Position numbers and translations under genes: made by a program. Source: Kitagawia praeruptora (lineage: Eukaryota; Streptophyta; Magnoliopsida; Apiales; Apiaceae). Taken from it: 64,000 nt of DNA. Positions 11,383 to 22,579 of the stretch are shown one piece after another. Below the pieces are notes generated by a model. It had not been told where the DNA came from, ran no database searches, and saw nothing but the letters and a program-made list of their open reading frames with translations. The DNA lies in the NCBI GenBank assembly GCA_037693485.1, contig CM075352.1, forward strand, positions 160,463,501 through 160,527,500, written 5' to 3'. How positions within the stretch are numbered: the stretch's first letter is position 1; every line of letters begins with the position of its first letter.

Positions 11383-12745
11383 TCAACATACATACTCTTT
11401 AGAAGTGCAAAGGTTCAACCTCTTAACCTTCATTAATGGCCTCTCATCACCTCCATACACCAACAAAAATTCCCCATCCAGCACTACCTTGTTGCCCTCT
11501 TCTGACATTTGTCCTAAACGAATGATGTTATTGTAGAGTGTTGGGATATAAAACACATCAGTGAACACCTTTTCTTCACCAGTTATACACATGAACGAAA
11601 CTGATTCTTTCCCTTTAATACACACAGTCGACCCATCACCAAATTTCACCTCACATGTCACGCCCTCATCCAATTTTGAGAACTTTGTTTTGTCCCCCGT
11701 CATATGATTACTAGCTCCATTATCCAAATACCACAACTGAGAAAATTTCTTTTTATTTCCACTTGCCTCCAATTTTGGAATAACATTTTCTTCATTCAGC
11801 AGGACCATCTGCCTTTTATTCTCATCCAACTAAGACAACAACAACACATGTTCATCGTCAGTAATTTGTACCAGGTTTGCCTCCTGTTTCCGGTTTCTTT
11901 CTCGTCTTGATCTCTTGCATTCAGCAGTATAATGTCCCAACAAATTACAATTGAAACATCTCACGGTGCTCCTATCACGACCAGCCCCTTGAAAACTACG
12001 ACCACCCCATCCCTTGAAGCTCGTCTATCCATCAGTGCTCTCCTTGTTTGTTCGTTTTAGCCAATCTTCTCGAGTAAGTAGTAGTTTACTCTCCTCAATT
12101 TTCTCTCACCTAGACCACTCCTCCGCAGTCATCAATAACTTGCTTTCAACGGTCTCCTTTTGACCCTTAAGCCTCTCCTCATGGACTTTTAAGGAACCCA
12201 CGGCTTCTTCAATCGACATTGTTTCTAAATTCCCAAATTGCTTGGAGAAATCTGAACGGAACAACCCGTAGTAACTTTTTGACGACATACGACTCTTTCA
12301 TTTCTTTACCGAGAGCCCATATAGTAGACACCAGCCCATTCAATTTCATTGAAAAATCGTCCTGTTATTCGTTATCATCCATTCGTACAGCCTCGAATTC
12401 TGCTTTTAACGTCTGGATCTTAGCCTTCTTTACACGATCATCTCCTTGGCACATGACTTTAATGGATTCTTAGCCATCCTTTGTTGTTTTCTTCCCAACA
12501 ATTGACAATAACATATCATCCGGTATGCCTTGATAAATCATTGCCATGGCTACCTTGTCTGTTTTTTCGTCAACCACCACCTTCTCTTCACCTGGTTCTA
12601 CTGCACTCCAAACCCCCTGGGCCTGCATGAAGACCCTCATCTTTGATGCACATGCCATGTAGTTTCCCCTAGTCAGCACTGGATAGGTCAACCAAAATGA
12701 ACCTCCTTTACCCTTTCCCGCGTCCATGTCGTGGTTATTCTGCAT
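11383..12745 (-). pseudogene. Ty1/copia gag and protease region, broken
   Basis: On the minus strand, gag starts at an ATG at 12745 just after a PBS. The first frame has GGSFWLTYPVLTRGNYMACA and MAMIYQGIPDDMLL, typical of copia gag. A second frame (12106-12288) has LETMSIEEAVGSLKVHEERL, also gag. A CCHC-like knuckle region follows near 11920-11970. The frame at 11383-11829 has LWYLDNGASNHMTG, the copia protease active-site region (DNGAS form), and leads toward the integrase. Homology stops near 11380: integrase core, reverse transcriptase and RNase H are absent. Several frame breaks make it inactive. Confidence 0.85.
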
Positions 12746-12749
12746 ACAA

Positions 12750-12762
12750 TGCTCTGATACCA
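12750..12762 (-). other. Copia primer binding site
   Basis: The minus strand reads TGGTATCAGAGCA, the initiator tRNA-Met type PBS. It is two bases from the LTR end and just upstream of the gag ATG at 12745. Confidence 0.8.
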
Positions 12763-12764
12763 GA

Positions 12765-13057
12765 TGTTGGATTTGAACTAGTATATAACACACACAGCCA
12801 AGTGACACACACATAGCAAAAATATGCAAACGTAACATGGGAAAATTGAAAATGAGATTACAAGCAAATATAAAGATAGCTGATAGATGTCCTCTCCTAA
12901 CAACCAGTAACTAGTTTCCTGATTATGCTCCATTACATAAATTAATCCTATCAATACTGAAACAAACTACTGCCACTAATTCCGAGCTACAAATACGGAC
13001 GGACAGTTGACTTATTCAAATTAAGGAAAACAAACCAAATTTAAATTACAACCAACA
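12765..13057 (-). repeat. Probable 5' LTR of the copia remnant
   Basis: The segment begins TGTTGGATTTG and ends ACCAACA on the plus strand, giving TGTTGG...CCAACA-type ends, and abuts the PBS. A TATA-like TTATATAC lies near 12783 on the minus strand. The length (~293 bp) suits copia LTRs. The outer boundary is inferred, since no partner LTR is seen. Confidence 0.5.
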
Positions 13058-13309
13058 ACAATTTTGCTTTATTCTGTGAGTCCAACCAACCAAGAAAGGT
13101 AGATAATCAGAATGATTGAATGCATAAGCTACATTTTGTTGTCTAGAATGAGATGATATAAGTATAGAAAGAAGGATGTTAGGAAAAAATGATTAGGTGC
13201 AAAAGTTATATGATAGAGATTCTTAATGATATGAGTTGGATATAGGAATGGAAACTTTTAAATTGACGGACTCTACTTTAAATTTTGGAATGAGTTTGAA
13301 AAGAATCAT

Positions 13310-13615
13310 GGATCGTTCCAAAATAGTACCATTGCCATGCAGAGACAAAACCATGACCATCTCCACCATGCATTAGACACCTTTCTGCAGGTAATCATTT
13401 TACCGGCCTTTAGCTCAACAAAATTCTGAATTAATATCTAATCTTGATTACATTGAATAAAATATCGCTCTATTGTAATTGGTGGATTCTATCTTATTAG
13501 GTGCAAAAATACCTGACACAAGAAGAGAAAGCCATGGTGTGCAAAACCCTCAAATGTCAGAAGCTATCACCAGAGGTGTGTATGCAAGCTATAATAGAGC
13601 CGAGCTGCAATTTTT
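13310..13615 (+). pseudogene. Possible NPH3-type gene fragment (two exon pieces)
   Basis: A plus-strand block ending at CTTTCTGCAG (13390) is followed by GTAATC. A second block opens after TATTAG at 13500 and encodes VQKYLTQEEKAMVCKTLKCQ followed by KLSPEVCMQAI. This resembles the NPH3-domain segment of BTB/NPH3 adaptors (pattern YL..E....C..L.CQKLS.E.C..A). The reading frame then stops. The resemblance is short and judged by eye. It could also be a remnant of an unrelated gene. Confidence 0.35.
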
Positions 13616-13792
13616 AGTTGTACAAATAGAATCTTTTCACCTAATTCTTTAGAAAAACATAACATTACTACACCAACAGGTTAATGTCATCCAATTACTT
13701 TGCTCATTGTCTTACTACATTCATGTAATCCAAGCAAATACCTTTAACTTAACGATTAGTTAACGAGTGAAATTTCAAGTTTTTCTAGAAAT

Positions 13793-13977
13793 TACCTAGC
13801 ATTGCCAGAAGGTGGAGCTGGTGTGATTTGAGTCGTGAGCAATTGTGTAGCCGATATACCTAGAATACTAGCAGCATTAGTACACATAGGATGATTACCA
13901 GCTCTCTGCTAACTACAGAACAAGTTATCAACAAAATTTGTCCCGTAACATTGGTATAGAAGAACTACCACCACCAA
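13793..13977 (-). pseudogene. Gene-like exon remnant cut by the outer CACTA element (downstream half)
   Basis: On the minus strand a block with a possible acceptor (TTAGCAG) and donor (GGTAATTT) is open and encodes MCTNAASILGISATQLLTTQ. I do not recognise the family. Across the CACTA insertion, the minus-strand frame at 22590-22730 reaches the insertion point. After removing the element and one CAA copy it continues a short way on this side as serine/glycine-rich residues before a stop. Function unknown. Confidence 0.35.
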
Positions 13978-14699
13978 CACTACAAGAAAAACGGGCTTTT
14001 CCTACCATTTTTTTCCTACCGACGCATTTCCTACCGACCAATTCCTACCGATTTTCAAGTCAAACGACTATTTCCTACCGGACCACTAGTCGGTAGGAAA
14101 TGTGTAGACATTTCCTACCGAAATTGGTAGGAAATGAGTCGAACGGGACCCACAACGCCACGTCAATGGCCGGCCACAATGGTACGATGTCGTTTCATTG
14201 ACACCATTTCCCACCGAATGAACTCGGTAGGAAATGAGACAATTATTTCCTACCGACTACGGTAGGAAATGAATCTTGTGGGTCCCAAGTGCCATGTGGC
14301 AATGTCGCTTTATGCTCAGCATTTCCAACCGCGTTAAGGCGGTAGGAAATGGCTCGCCTTTTCACCAATAAAAGACAGCTTGGCGGCTTCTAATTGGTTG
14401 ACGTGTCAGGTTGACATTTCCTATCGACAAGCGGTAGGAAATGAGCTATGTCGAGTTTTTAATTTTATTTATTAATATTCAATGTTTATATATATATATA
14501 TATATATTTGAAATGTTGGACAACAGAATTATTATTTATGCTTAAAATTATTATATATGTTAGATAGTAATAGATATGTTTATGTAAGATAATAGATATG
14601 TTTATGCCTCAAATGTTTGTGTAGGAAATGAACCGCCATGTATTATTGCGATCATATGTTTATTAAATTAATTAAAAAGAGAAAAAATAAGATAAAATT

Positions 14700-14837
14700 C
14701 ACAAAAATTCAAATATTAATACTCATTAATTCTGTGATTCAGGTTACATTAGTTTCACTAATTTTCTATTTTTGTGATTTTTCACCCTATTTTTAAATAG
14801 TTTGTGAATTACATAAAAAAATAAAAATAAAAATTAG
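14700..14837. repeat. Diverged monomer of the 164-bp repeat
   Basis: This stretch (ATACTCATTAATTCTGTGAT ... ATAGTTTGTGAA) parallels the 164-bp units at 19815-20345 in the nested element, with many substitutions. Here it precedes the 176-bp array, whereas in the nested element it follows the array. Confidence 0.5.
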
Positions 14838-14842
14838 AATTT

Positions 14843-16075
14843 CGACGATCGAACCGTACGGGAGTCCAGATCAATCTTTTTAAATCTTATTCCAAAATTT
14901 TAAAAAAATAATAAATTTATTTGATTGTGTAATTTAACCGTCAACTAGTACTTTGAATTTAACCCCTAAACTAGTTTTCGTTCCCGATTCTTGAATCGAT
15001 TATTTTGAAATAGAATTTCGACGATTGAACCGTACGGGAGCCAAGATTAATCTTTTTAAATGTTATTCCAAAATTTTAAAAAAAGAATAAATTTATTTGA
15101 TTAGGTAATTTAACGGTCAACTAGTAATTTGACTTTAATTCCTAAACTATTTTTCATTCCCGATTCTTGATTCGATTATTTTGAAATAGATTTTCGACGA
15201 TTGAACCGTACGGGAGTCAAGATCAATCTTTTTAAATTTTATTCCAATTTTTTTTTAAAAAAATAAATTTATTTGATTAGGTAATTTAACGATCAACTAA
15301 TAATTTGACTTTAACCCCTAAACTAGTTTTCGTTCCCGATTCTTGATTCGATTATTTTGAAATAGAATTTCGACGATCAAATTGTACAGAAGTCAAGATC
15401 AATCTTTTTAAATGTTATTCCAAAATTTTTAAAAAATAATAAATTTATTTGATTAGGTAATTTAACGGTCAACTTGTAATTTGACTTAAACCCTTAAACT
15501 AGTTTTCGTTCCCGATTCTTGATTCGATTATTTTGAAATAGAATTTCGATGATCGAATCGTACAGAAGTCAAGATCAATATTTTTAAATGTTATTTCAAA
15601 ATTTTAAAAAAATATTAAATGTATTTGATTAGGTAATTTAACGGTCAACTACTAATTTGACTTTAACCATTAAACAAGTTTTCGTTCCCGATTCTTGATT
15701 CGATTATTTTGAAATATAATTTCGACGATCGAACCGTACGGGAGTCAAGATCAATCTTTTTAAATGTTATTCCGAAATTTTAAAAAACTAATAAATTTAT
15801 TTGATTAGGTAATTTAACGGTCAACTAGTAATTTGACTTTAACCCTTAAACTAGTTTTCGTTCCCGATTCTTGATTCGATTATTTTGAAATAGAATTTCG
15901 ACGATCGAACCGTATGGGAGTCAAGATAAATCTTTTTAAATGTTATTCCAAAATTATAAATAAATAATAAATTTATTTGATTATGTAATTTAACAGTCAA
16001 CTAGTTTAGGGGTTAGATTTAGGGTTACTTAGGATTGGACTTTTAAAAAAAATAAATTTGAACGATTAAACCGTA
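14843..16075. repeat. Tandem array of 176-bp units, seven plus degenerate copies (array 2)
   Basis: The landmark CGACGATCGAACCGTACGG starts at 14843, 15019, 15195, 15371, 15547, 15723 and 15899, spaced at exactly 176 bp. An eighth, degenerate copy is near 16060, and a further diverged trace is near 16217. The units share the AACCGTACGG core, the poly-A/T spacing and the TTAATTTGATT-like tract with arrays 1 and 3, but form a distinct subfamily. Confidence 0.93.
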
Positions 16076-16377
16076 CAGATCTCATTATCCTTGCAAATTA
16101 GTCATGTGTGAAAAAAAATTGTGATTTTTAAAATTCATTTGACGTGATTTTATAAGGAAAAACCATTATTTTAAGAATAATTTGTACTAATTCATTTTTC
16201 TAGTTATATTTGTTACATATCCAACCGTTAGAATTTCAAGATCACTATGAATTAGTGACATTTGCAAAAAATTGTGATTTTCAAAGTTCATTTGTAAGGA
16301 CTTTTTAATGAAAAAGTGATAAACAAGGTATTGTGGTTATATAATTTTAGAGTAACATTAAAACACAAAAAACACCT

Positions 16378-16440
16378 TGGCATAGTGGTTGGAGGTAGTA
16401 CAAATTTTGTTGGAGATGGGGGTTCGAATCCTCGCTATCT
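16378..16440 (+). other. tRNA-like / SINE-like fragment with pol III box A and box B
   Basis: TGGCATAGTGG (16378-16388) fits box A and GGTTCGAATCC (16421-16431) fits box B of tRNA-type internal promoters. The spacing is ~32 bp and T-runs lie downstream. The acceptor and anticodon stems do not form a convincing tRNA. It may be a tRNA-derived SINE piece or a decayed tRNA. Confidence 0.45.
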
Positions 16441-16454
16441 CATTTTTCATTTTT

Positions 16455-16760
16455 TTCCATTTCCTACCGGTTTATGGTAGGTAATGGTATCATGCGGTAG
16501 GAAATGATAATTCACGAAAATTTTAAAATGAGCGCCTGAACCAAAAATTTGAAATGAGCACCCAAATTAAAATTCAAAAATGGCGCCCAAAGTCATTTCC
16601 TACCGCTAGTCGGTAGGAAATGATAATTCACGAAAAATTCGAAATGAGCGCCTAAACCAAAAATTCGAAATGACCGCCCAAACCAAAATTTTAAAATGGC
16701 GCCCAAAGTCATTTCCCACCGCAAATTGGTAGGAAATATAAAAATTCGATAGGAAATGTG
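16455..16760. repeat. Inner block of TTTCCTACCG motifs with a ~115-bp duplication
   Basis: Inverted CATTTCCTACCG/CGGTAGGAAATG pairs flank two near-identical copies of a GATAATTCACGAAAA...GGCGCCCAAAGTCATTTC unit (about 16507-16620 and 16621-16715). The block looks like the inner boundary of the left subterminal region, just before the promoter-like segment. Confidence 0.7.
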
Positions 16761-16767
16761 TAATTCA

Positions 16768-17077
16768 AATTTATAAAACAATACCTTTCTTCATTCCCCT
16801 TCATATCAACTCTCTTCTCCACCTTTTCATCTTATACCACTGAAAATTTTTAGTTTCAAACTCTAATATATATCATTAGCAACCACATACATAATATCTT
16901 TCATTTTTCACATCTTGATTATTAGGTAAAATTTATCCCCTACTTAGTTTGTTGTTTGATTATTTCACATCCTAGTACTACTTACTTATTTTTGTTTCTT
17001 ATGTAAATTGTAGGTACTTGATGAGGATAACAAGGCTATTATATATGAATCTAACTTCATGGATGAAGCCAAAGACA
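16768..17077 (+). pseudogene. Promoter-like region and exon tail of a CACTA internal gene, split by the nested element
   Basis: A TATA-like TTTATAAAAC near 16770 is followed by a CT-rich leader. A donor is at 16926 (AG/GTAAAA) and an acceptor TTGTAG ends at 17013. The next exon is open (LDEDNKAIIYESNFMDEAKD) up to the nested insertion at 17078. Removing the nested element and one ACA copy lets the frame run on to a TGA at about 21812. The position suggests the last exon of a transposon-encoded protein, but no domain is recognised and the upstream exon has no ATG. It is probably a deletion remnant. Confidence 0.4.
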
Positions 17078-17577
17078 CACTACAAGAAAACAAGGCTAAA
17101 TATGACCGAATAAATATGACCGCGGCTAAATTCGACCGTATTCGGTGAAAAATTTTCGGCCCGGCTAAATTCGACCAAATTCGGTCGAATTTAGCCGCGG
17201 TCATATTTATTCGGTCATATTTAGTACTAAATTCGACTGATTTTCGTTCGGTCGAATTTAGTAGCTACTAAATTTGACTGATTTTATTTCGGTCGAATTT
17301 AGTAGCTACTAAATTCGACCGATTTTCGTTCGGTCGAATTTAGTAGCTACTAAATTCGACCGATTTTTCGTTTCGGTCGAATTTAGCACTCGCAAAAAAA
17401 TGGGGAGAAAAGTCCCGCCCATAATATTTTGGGTCGAATTTATAAATGTGATCGAATTCGGTCAAATATTAAATTTGACCGAATATGGTCGAATTTACCC
17501 GCATTAAATTCAACCAAAAATGGTCGAATTTAATAAATGTGACCAAATTCGGTTGAATTTATTATTTTTAGAAATTG

Positions 17578-18240
17578 AAAAAATATTATTAAATATTTAA
17601 ATAAGTAGATTGCCTAAATAAATTAAATAAGTATCTAATAAATTTGAAAAAATATTATTACATATTTAAATTAAATAAGTTAAATTTTTATTTTATTCAA
17701 AAAAAGTTAAATTTTTATTTAGTAGATTGTCTAAATAAATTAAATAAGTATCTAATTAGTTTGAAAAAATATTATTAAATATTTAAATGTTTGTACACAT
17801 CATGAAAAAATATTTAAAAATACAAGGATAACATTATTCATATGTATAAATTTATTTTATGAGTAAAAAATGTACATATGATAGGAGAAAGTTGAATTTT
17901 ATTTAGTAGATTGTTTAAATAAATTAAATAAGTATCTAATTAGTTTGAAAAAATACAAAAAAAAAATATGAGGATATTGGAAAGACATATTGTACATCAT
18001 GAAAAAATATTTATAAATAGAAGGATGACATTAATCATATGTATAAATTTAGTTTGTACAAAAAAAATATTCATATGATTTAATAAAAATGTTCTTTTTT
18101 ATAAAAAAAAATGTTCTTTTTTTTTTGAAAAATATCTAATTAGTTGTAAAAAATACAAAAAAAAATATGGGAGTATCCGGAAGACATATTATATTATATA
18201 AAAAATAGAAAATAATAATGAGGGGGAAAAAAATTAATGG
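17578..18240. other. AT-rich stretch with diverged duplications, no gene
   Basis: Repeated pieces (ATTAAATAAGTATCTAATTAGTTTG; CATCATGAAAAAATATTTA) occur two or three times, suggesting old local duplications inside the nested element. No reading frame is supportable. Confidence 0.5.
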
Positions 18241-18315
18241 TCAACTAGTACTTTTACTAGTAACTAGTGTTTTCTCACGAATTGTTATTCCCAAATTTTT
18301 AAAAAATAAAACATT

Positions 18316-19810
18316 AATGGTCCAACCGTACGGATGTCAAGATATATATAATTAAGTGATATTCCCAAATTTTTAAAAAATAAAAAATTAATTTGGTTGG
18401 AGATCTTAGTAGATCACTACTACTATAACTAGTACTAGTAACTAGTGCTTTCTCACGAATTGTTGTTTCTATTTTTAAAAATATGTTTCGACGATCCAAC
18501 CATACGGATGTCAAGATATATCTAATTTAGTGATATTCCCAAATTTTCAAAAATTAAAAAATTAATTTGTTTGGAGACCTTAGTAGATCACTACTATTGT
18601 AACTAGTACTAGTAACTAGTGCTTTCTCACGAATTGTTGTTTCTATTTTTAAAAATTATTTTTCGACGATCCAACCGTACGGATGTCAAGATATATCTAA
18701 TTTAGTGATATTCCCAAATTTTAAAAAAATAAAAAATTAATTTGGTTCGAGATCTTAGTAGATCACTACTATTCTAACAAGTACTAGTAACTAGTGTTTT
18801 GTCACTGATTGTTGTCTCTATTTTTTAAAAAATATTTCTCAACGATCCAACCGTACGGATGTCAAGATATATATAATTTAGTGATATTCCCAAATTTACA
18901 AAAAATAAAAAATTAATTTGGTTCGAGATCTTAGTAGATCACTACTATTCTAACTAGTACTAGTAACTAGTGCTTTGTCACGGATTGTTGTCTCTATTTT
19001 TTAAAAAATATTTCTCGACGATCCAACCGTACAGTTCTCAAGATATATCTAATTTAATGATATTCCCACATTTTCAAAAAATAAAAAATTAATTTGGTTG
19101 GAGATCTTAGTAGTCAACTACTGAATTGACTAGTACTAGTAAGCAGTGCTTCGTCCCACATTGTTGTTTCTATTTTTTTAAAAATATTTCTCGACGACCC
19201 AACCCTACGGAGGTCAAGATCCATCCTTCTTAATGTTATTTCCAAAATTTTAGAAAAAAATAAATTAATTTGCTTTGGTAATTTAACGGTCAACTAGTAC
19301 TTGACTGTAACCCCTAAACATGGTTTCGTCAGGGTTTGGTGTTTCGATTTTTTTAAAATTATTTCTCGACGACCCAACTCTACGGAGGTCAAGATCCATG
19401 TTATTTCCAAAATTTTAGAATAAAATAAATTAATTTGCTTTGGTAATTTAACGGTCAACTAGTACTTTGACTATAACCCCTAACAGGGTTTCGTCAGGGT
19501 TTGGTGTTTCGATTTTTTTAAAAATATTTCTCGACGACCCAACCCTACGGAGGTCAATATCCATCCTTCTTAATGTTATTTCCAAAATTTTAGAAAAAAA
19601 TAAATTAATTTGCTTTGGTAATTTAACGGTCAACTAGTACTTGACTGTAACCCCTAAACATGGTTTCGTCAGGGTTTGGTGTTTCGATTTTTTTAAAAAC
19701 AATTCTCGACGACCCAACCGTACGGTGGTTAAGATTCATCCTTTTTAATGTTATTTCAAAAATTTTAGAAAAAAATAAATTAATTTGGTTTGGTAATTTA
19801 ACGGTCAACT
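18316..19810. repeat. Tandem array of ~175-bp units, nine copies (array 3)
   Basis: The TCCAACCGTACGG landmark (or its CCCAACCCTACGG variant) lies at 18321, 18495, 18670, 18846, 19022, 19198, 19373, 19538 and 19713. Period is 174-176 bp except one 165-bp unit. The first five units resemble array 1; the last four are closer to array 2 in their flanks (GGTAATTTAACGGTCAACTA). The array thus links the two subfamilies. Confidence 0.93.
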
Positions 19811-19814
19811 AGTT

Positions 19815-20345
19815 TGGAAATTTAATTTAAAAATTAAATAAAAATAGAAAAAAGCCAAAATTTAATTTGAATTTCATACACACCAAAGTAGTCATACTCA
19901 TTATTTGTGTGATGAATCTTACTCTACTTTCATTAATTTTCCATTTTTTTTAATATTTTCCCCATTTTTTACTAGTTTGTACAGTAAATTAAAAAATTAA
20001 ATAAAAATAGAAAAAAACCAAAATTTAATTTAAATTTCATACACACCAAAGTAGTCATACTCACTATTTGTGTGATGAATCTTACCCTACTTTCATTAAT
20101 TTTCCATTTTGTTTAATATTTTCCCCATTTTTTACTAGTTTGTACAATAAATTAAAAAATTAATTAAAAATAGAAAAAAAACCAAAATTTAATTTAAATT
20201 TCATATACACCAAAGTATTCATACTCAATATTTGTGTGATGAATCTTACCTTACTTTCATTAATTTTCCATTTTGTTTTAATATTTTCCTCATTTTTAAC
20301 TAGTTTGTAAAATAAATTAAAAAATTAAATAAAAATAGAAAAAAT
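19815..20345. repeat. Tandem ~164-bp repeat, three copies plus
   Basis: CATACACACCAAAGTA and its variants recur at 19875, 20038 and 20202 (period 163-164 bp), within units containing ATTTGTGTGATGAATCTTAC and ACTAGTTTGTAC. It directly follows the 176-bp array. A diverged single unit is in the outer element at 14.7 kb. Confidence 0.88.
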
Positions 20346-20708
20346 GCCTATTTTTTAACATAAAATTTTGTGGTATGACTACATGGGTGATAATTAATTC
20401 TGAATAAATATTTTGTTTTTTTTTCTATTTTATTTATTTTTTTTGCCTTTATTCCTATTTTAATTAATTTTTTAAAATAATAATTTCAACCAAATATTCA
20501 ATTCGACCGAATTCGGTCGAATTTAGTCGAGCTCCTAAATTCAACCATATTTGGTCGAATTTAACGTGTACGTGGCTGTCTCTCATTGGTCCATTAAGTG
20601 TCACACGGATTGATAGTCAGTTAATCTTAGCCCTTAAAAAAACTAAATCCTAACCGTTTATTTAATAAATTATATACATACATAATATATACATATATAT
20701 ATATATCT

Positions 20709-20806
20709 AACCCCCCCCCCCCTCCCCCCTCCCCCCTCCCCGCTCCCCCCTCCCCACATTTCCCCACTGCCCCCTTCCCCCCTCCCCCGTCGTCACCCCC
20801 CACCTG
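20709..20806. repeat. C-rich tract (G-rich on minus strand)
   Basis: A run of C blocks of three to fourteen bases is separated mostly by single T's, starting right after a TATATATATATATC stretch. The minus strand has many G-runs and could form quadruplex structures. The glycine-rich frame seen there is a composition artefact. Confidence 0.85.
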
Positions 20807-22579
20807 CATATATACACATACATAATTTTTTTTCTATTTTTCTTTTTTTTTTATGTTCTTGAGTTTTCGAGAATCAAACCAACATTTGGAGGCGTTATCG
20901 GTGTCCGATTTGAACGCTCTTATAGTCAAATCGAAGCCCTCATCATCCTCTATCCAAAAACATCATCAGATTTTGTGGGGGTAAAATTTATGAATTTCTC
21001 CTCTTTTTTTTATTAAATTCGAATTTAAATATTAAAATTATGAATTTTTGTAAACGTGTTTTGTTGCTAATTTTGATGTTACCATCATGTAGAATATGTT
21101 TTTCTAGTCAATTTCATATATTATATGTTGAATTTCGAGTTCAATAACGTATAGAAATCGAAGATTGATTATCGTGTTCTTCGTGTTCTTGAGGATCGAA
21201 GCACTTTTGAAAGTGTTATTGAACTCCAATTTTGATGTTCTAGTTACCAAAATGAATCTCACATGATGTTCTAATCTTGAGCAGCAGATTCTGCTGCATT
21301 TTTTAAAAAATTGGTGAACATTAAATTCGACCGAATTTGGTCGAATTTAGTATATAAATTCGACTATATTTGGTCGAATTTAGTGTACTATATTCGACCA
21401 AATTTGGTCGAATTTAATGCATTTTGGGCGCTAAAATTGAAATTTTTGAATTTTTTTGCCAAAATTTGAAATTTTCAAAATTTTCAAATTTTTTGGTCGA
21501 ATTTATAATTCGACCGATTTTGGTCAAATTTAGTATACTAATTTCGACCGAATATAGTCGAATTTATATACTAAATTCGACCGATTAATTCGGTCAAATT
21601 TATAAATTCGACCGAATTTTTCGGTCGAAATTATCCTAAATTCGACCGAATTACTAAATTTGACCAGCGCAAATATGACCAACAGAAATTCGGTCGAATT
21701 TAGCTAAATATGACCGAATTCGGTCGAATTTAGCCGAATATGACCAAATTTCTGCGGTCATATTTAGCCGTTTTTCTTGTAGTGACAAATGGGCCAAGAA
21801 AATGGGTGGAGATAAATGATCATTGTAGATAAGGATAAAGATGTTGAAGGCAATGGTTAATTAAGTTTGTATAAAATGTTCTTGATTTCTTGTTGTTATT
21901 TTAGAATAATTTATAACTTTTGAATATTATGATTGTAATAAGGGAGAATGATTGTTTATGGTTATGATAAATGTTTGAATTTCTTTATATGTTGAATGCG
22001 TTTCTGTTGTGGTTGCGTTTTTATGGTTGCGTTTTTGTAGTTTTTATTATTATTTGAGCATTTTATTGTAAATTAAAATCAACAAGACTATTTTTTTTAA
22101 AAAAAACCCAGTATTTCCTACCGTCTTCAAGCCACTTCCTACCGTTTTACCATTCGAAACCAAGTATTTCCTACCGTCTTCAAGCCATTTCCTACAGCAT
22201 TCATAAGAACGGTAGGAAATGTCTGGAAGGAAATGTTGGAACTCGGTAGAAAATGAACGGTAGGAAATGGCTTTTTATTTGACTTCTGAAATAATTCCTA
22301 CCAACTTGTTAAAGGATAGTCGGTAGGAAATGGGCTGCCATCATGTCACAAAAATACACGTGGCATATGACGTGGCAGTTGACTTGGAAGCTGACTTGGA
22401 AGGCCACGTCAGCGTGTGGGACCCACATTTGACCCGGTCACTATCATTTCCTACCAAAGACATTTCCCACTTAAGCATTTCCTACCGAAGGGGGCCGGTA
22501 GGAAATGCGGCATTTCCTACCGATTTAAGGCCTTTTCCTACCGATTTGACGGTAGGAAAAGCCCGTTTTTCTTGTAGTG

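Larger units (their letters stand above)
17078..21784. mobile_element. Nested CACTA transposon, 4.7 kb
   Basis: The ends are CACTACAAGAAAAC (17078) and its inverse TTTTTCTTGTAGTG (to 21784). The target duplication is ACA on both sides (17075-17077, 21785-21787). Subterminal motifs AAATTCGACCGAATT and TTCGGTCGAATTTAG occur many times at 17.1-17.56 and 20.49-21.78 kb in both orientations, different from the outer element's motif. The interior has a 176-bp array, a 164-bp array and a C-rich tract, and no recognisable transposase. It inserted into an exon-like region of the outer element. Confidence 0.93.
13978..22579 (+). mobile_element. CACTA transposon, 8.6 kb, host of a nested CACTA
   Basis: The termini CACTACAAGAAAAACGGGCT (13978) and its inverse (to 22579) match over at least 20 bases. 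The 3-bp target duplication CAA is present on both sides (13975-13977 and 22580-22582). Direct and inverted TTTCCTACCG/CGGTAGGAAA motifs crowd 14.0-14.45, 16.45-16.75 and 22.1-22.56 kb, typical subterminal binding arrays. The interior has a 176-bp tandem array, a small transcribed-looking region with intron at 16.77-17.08 kb, and a nested element at 17078-21784. No transposase domain is recognisable, so it is probably non-autonomous. Confidence 0.93.

Noticed and set aside
16378..16440. Functional tRNA gene
   Set aside because: Box A and B are present but acceptor, D and anticodon stems do not form a credible cloverleaf.
20627..20809. Glycine-rich 60-codon frame
   Set aside because: It is the translation of the C-rich tract, not a gene.
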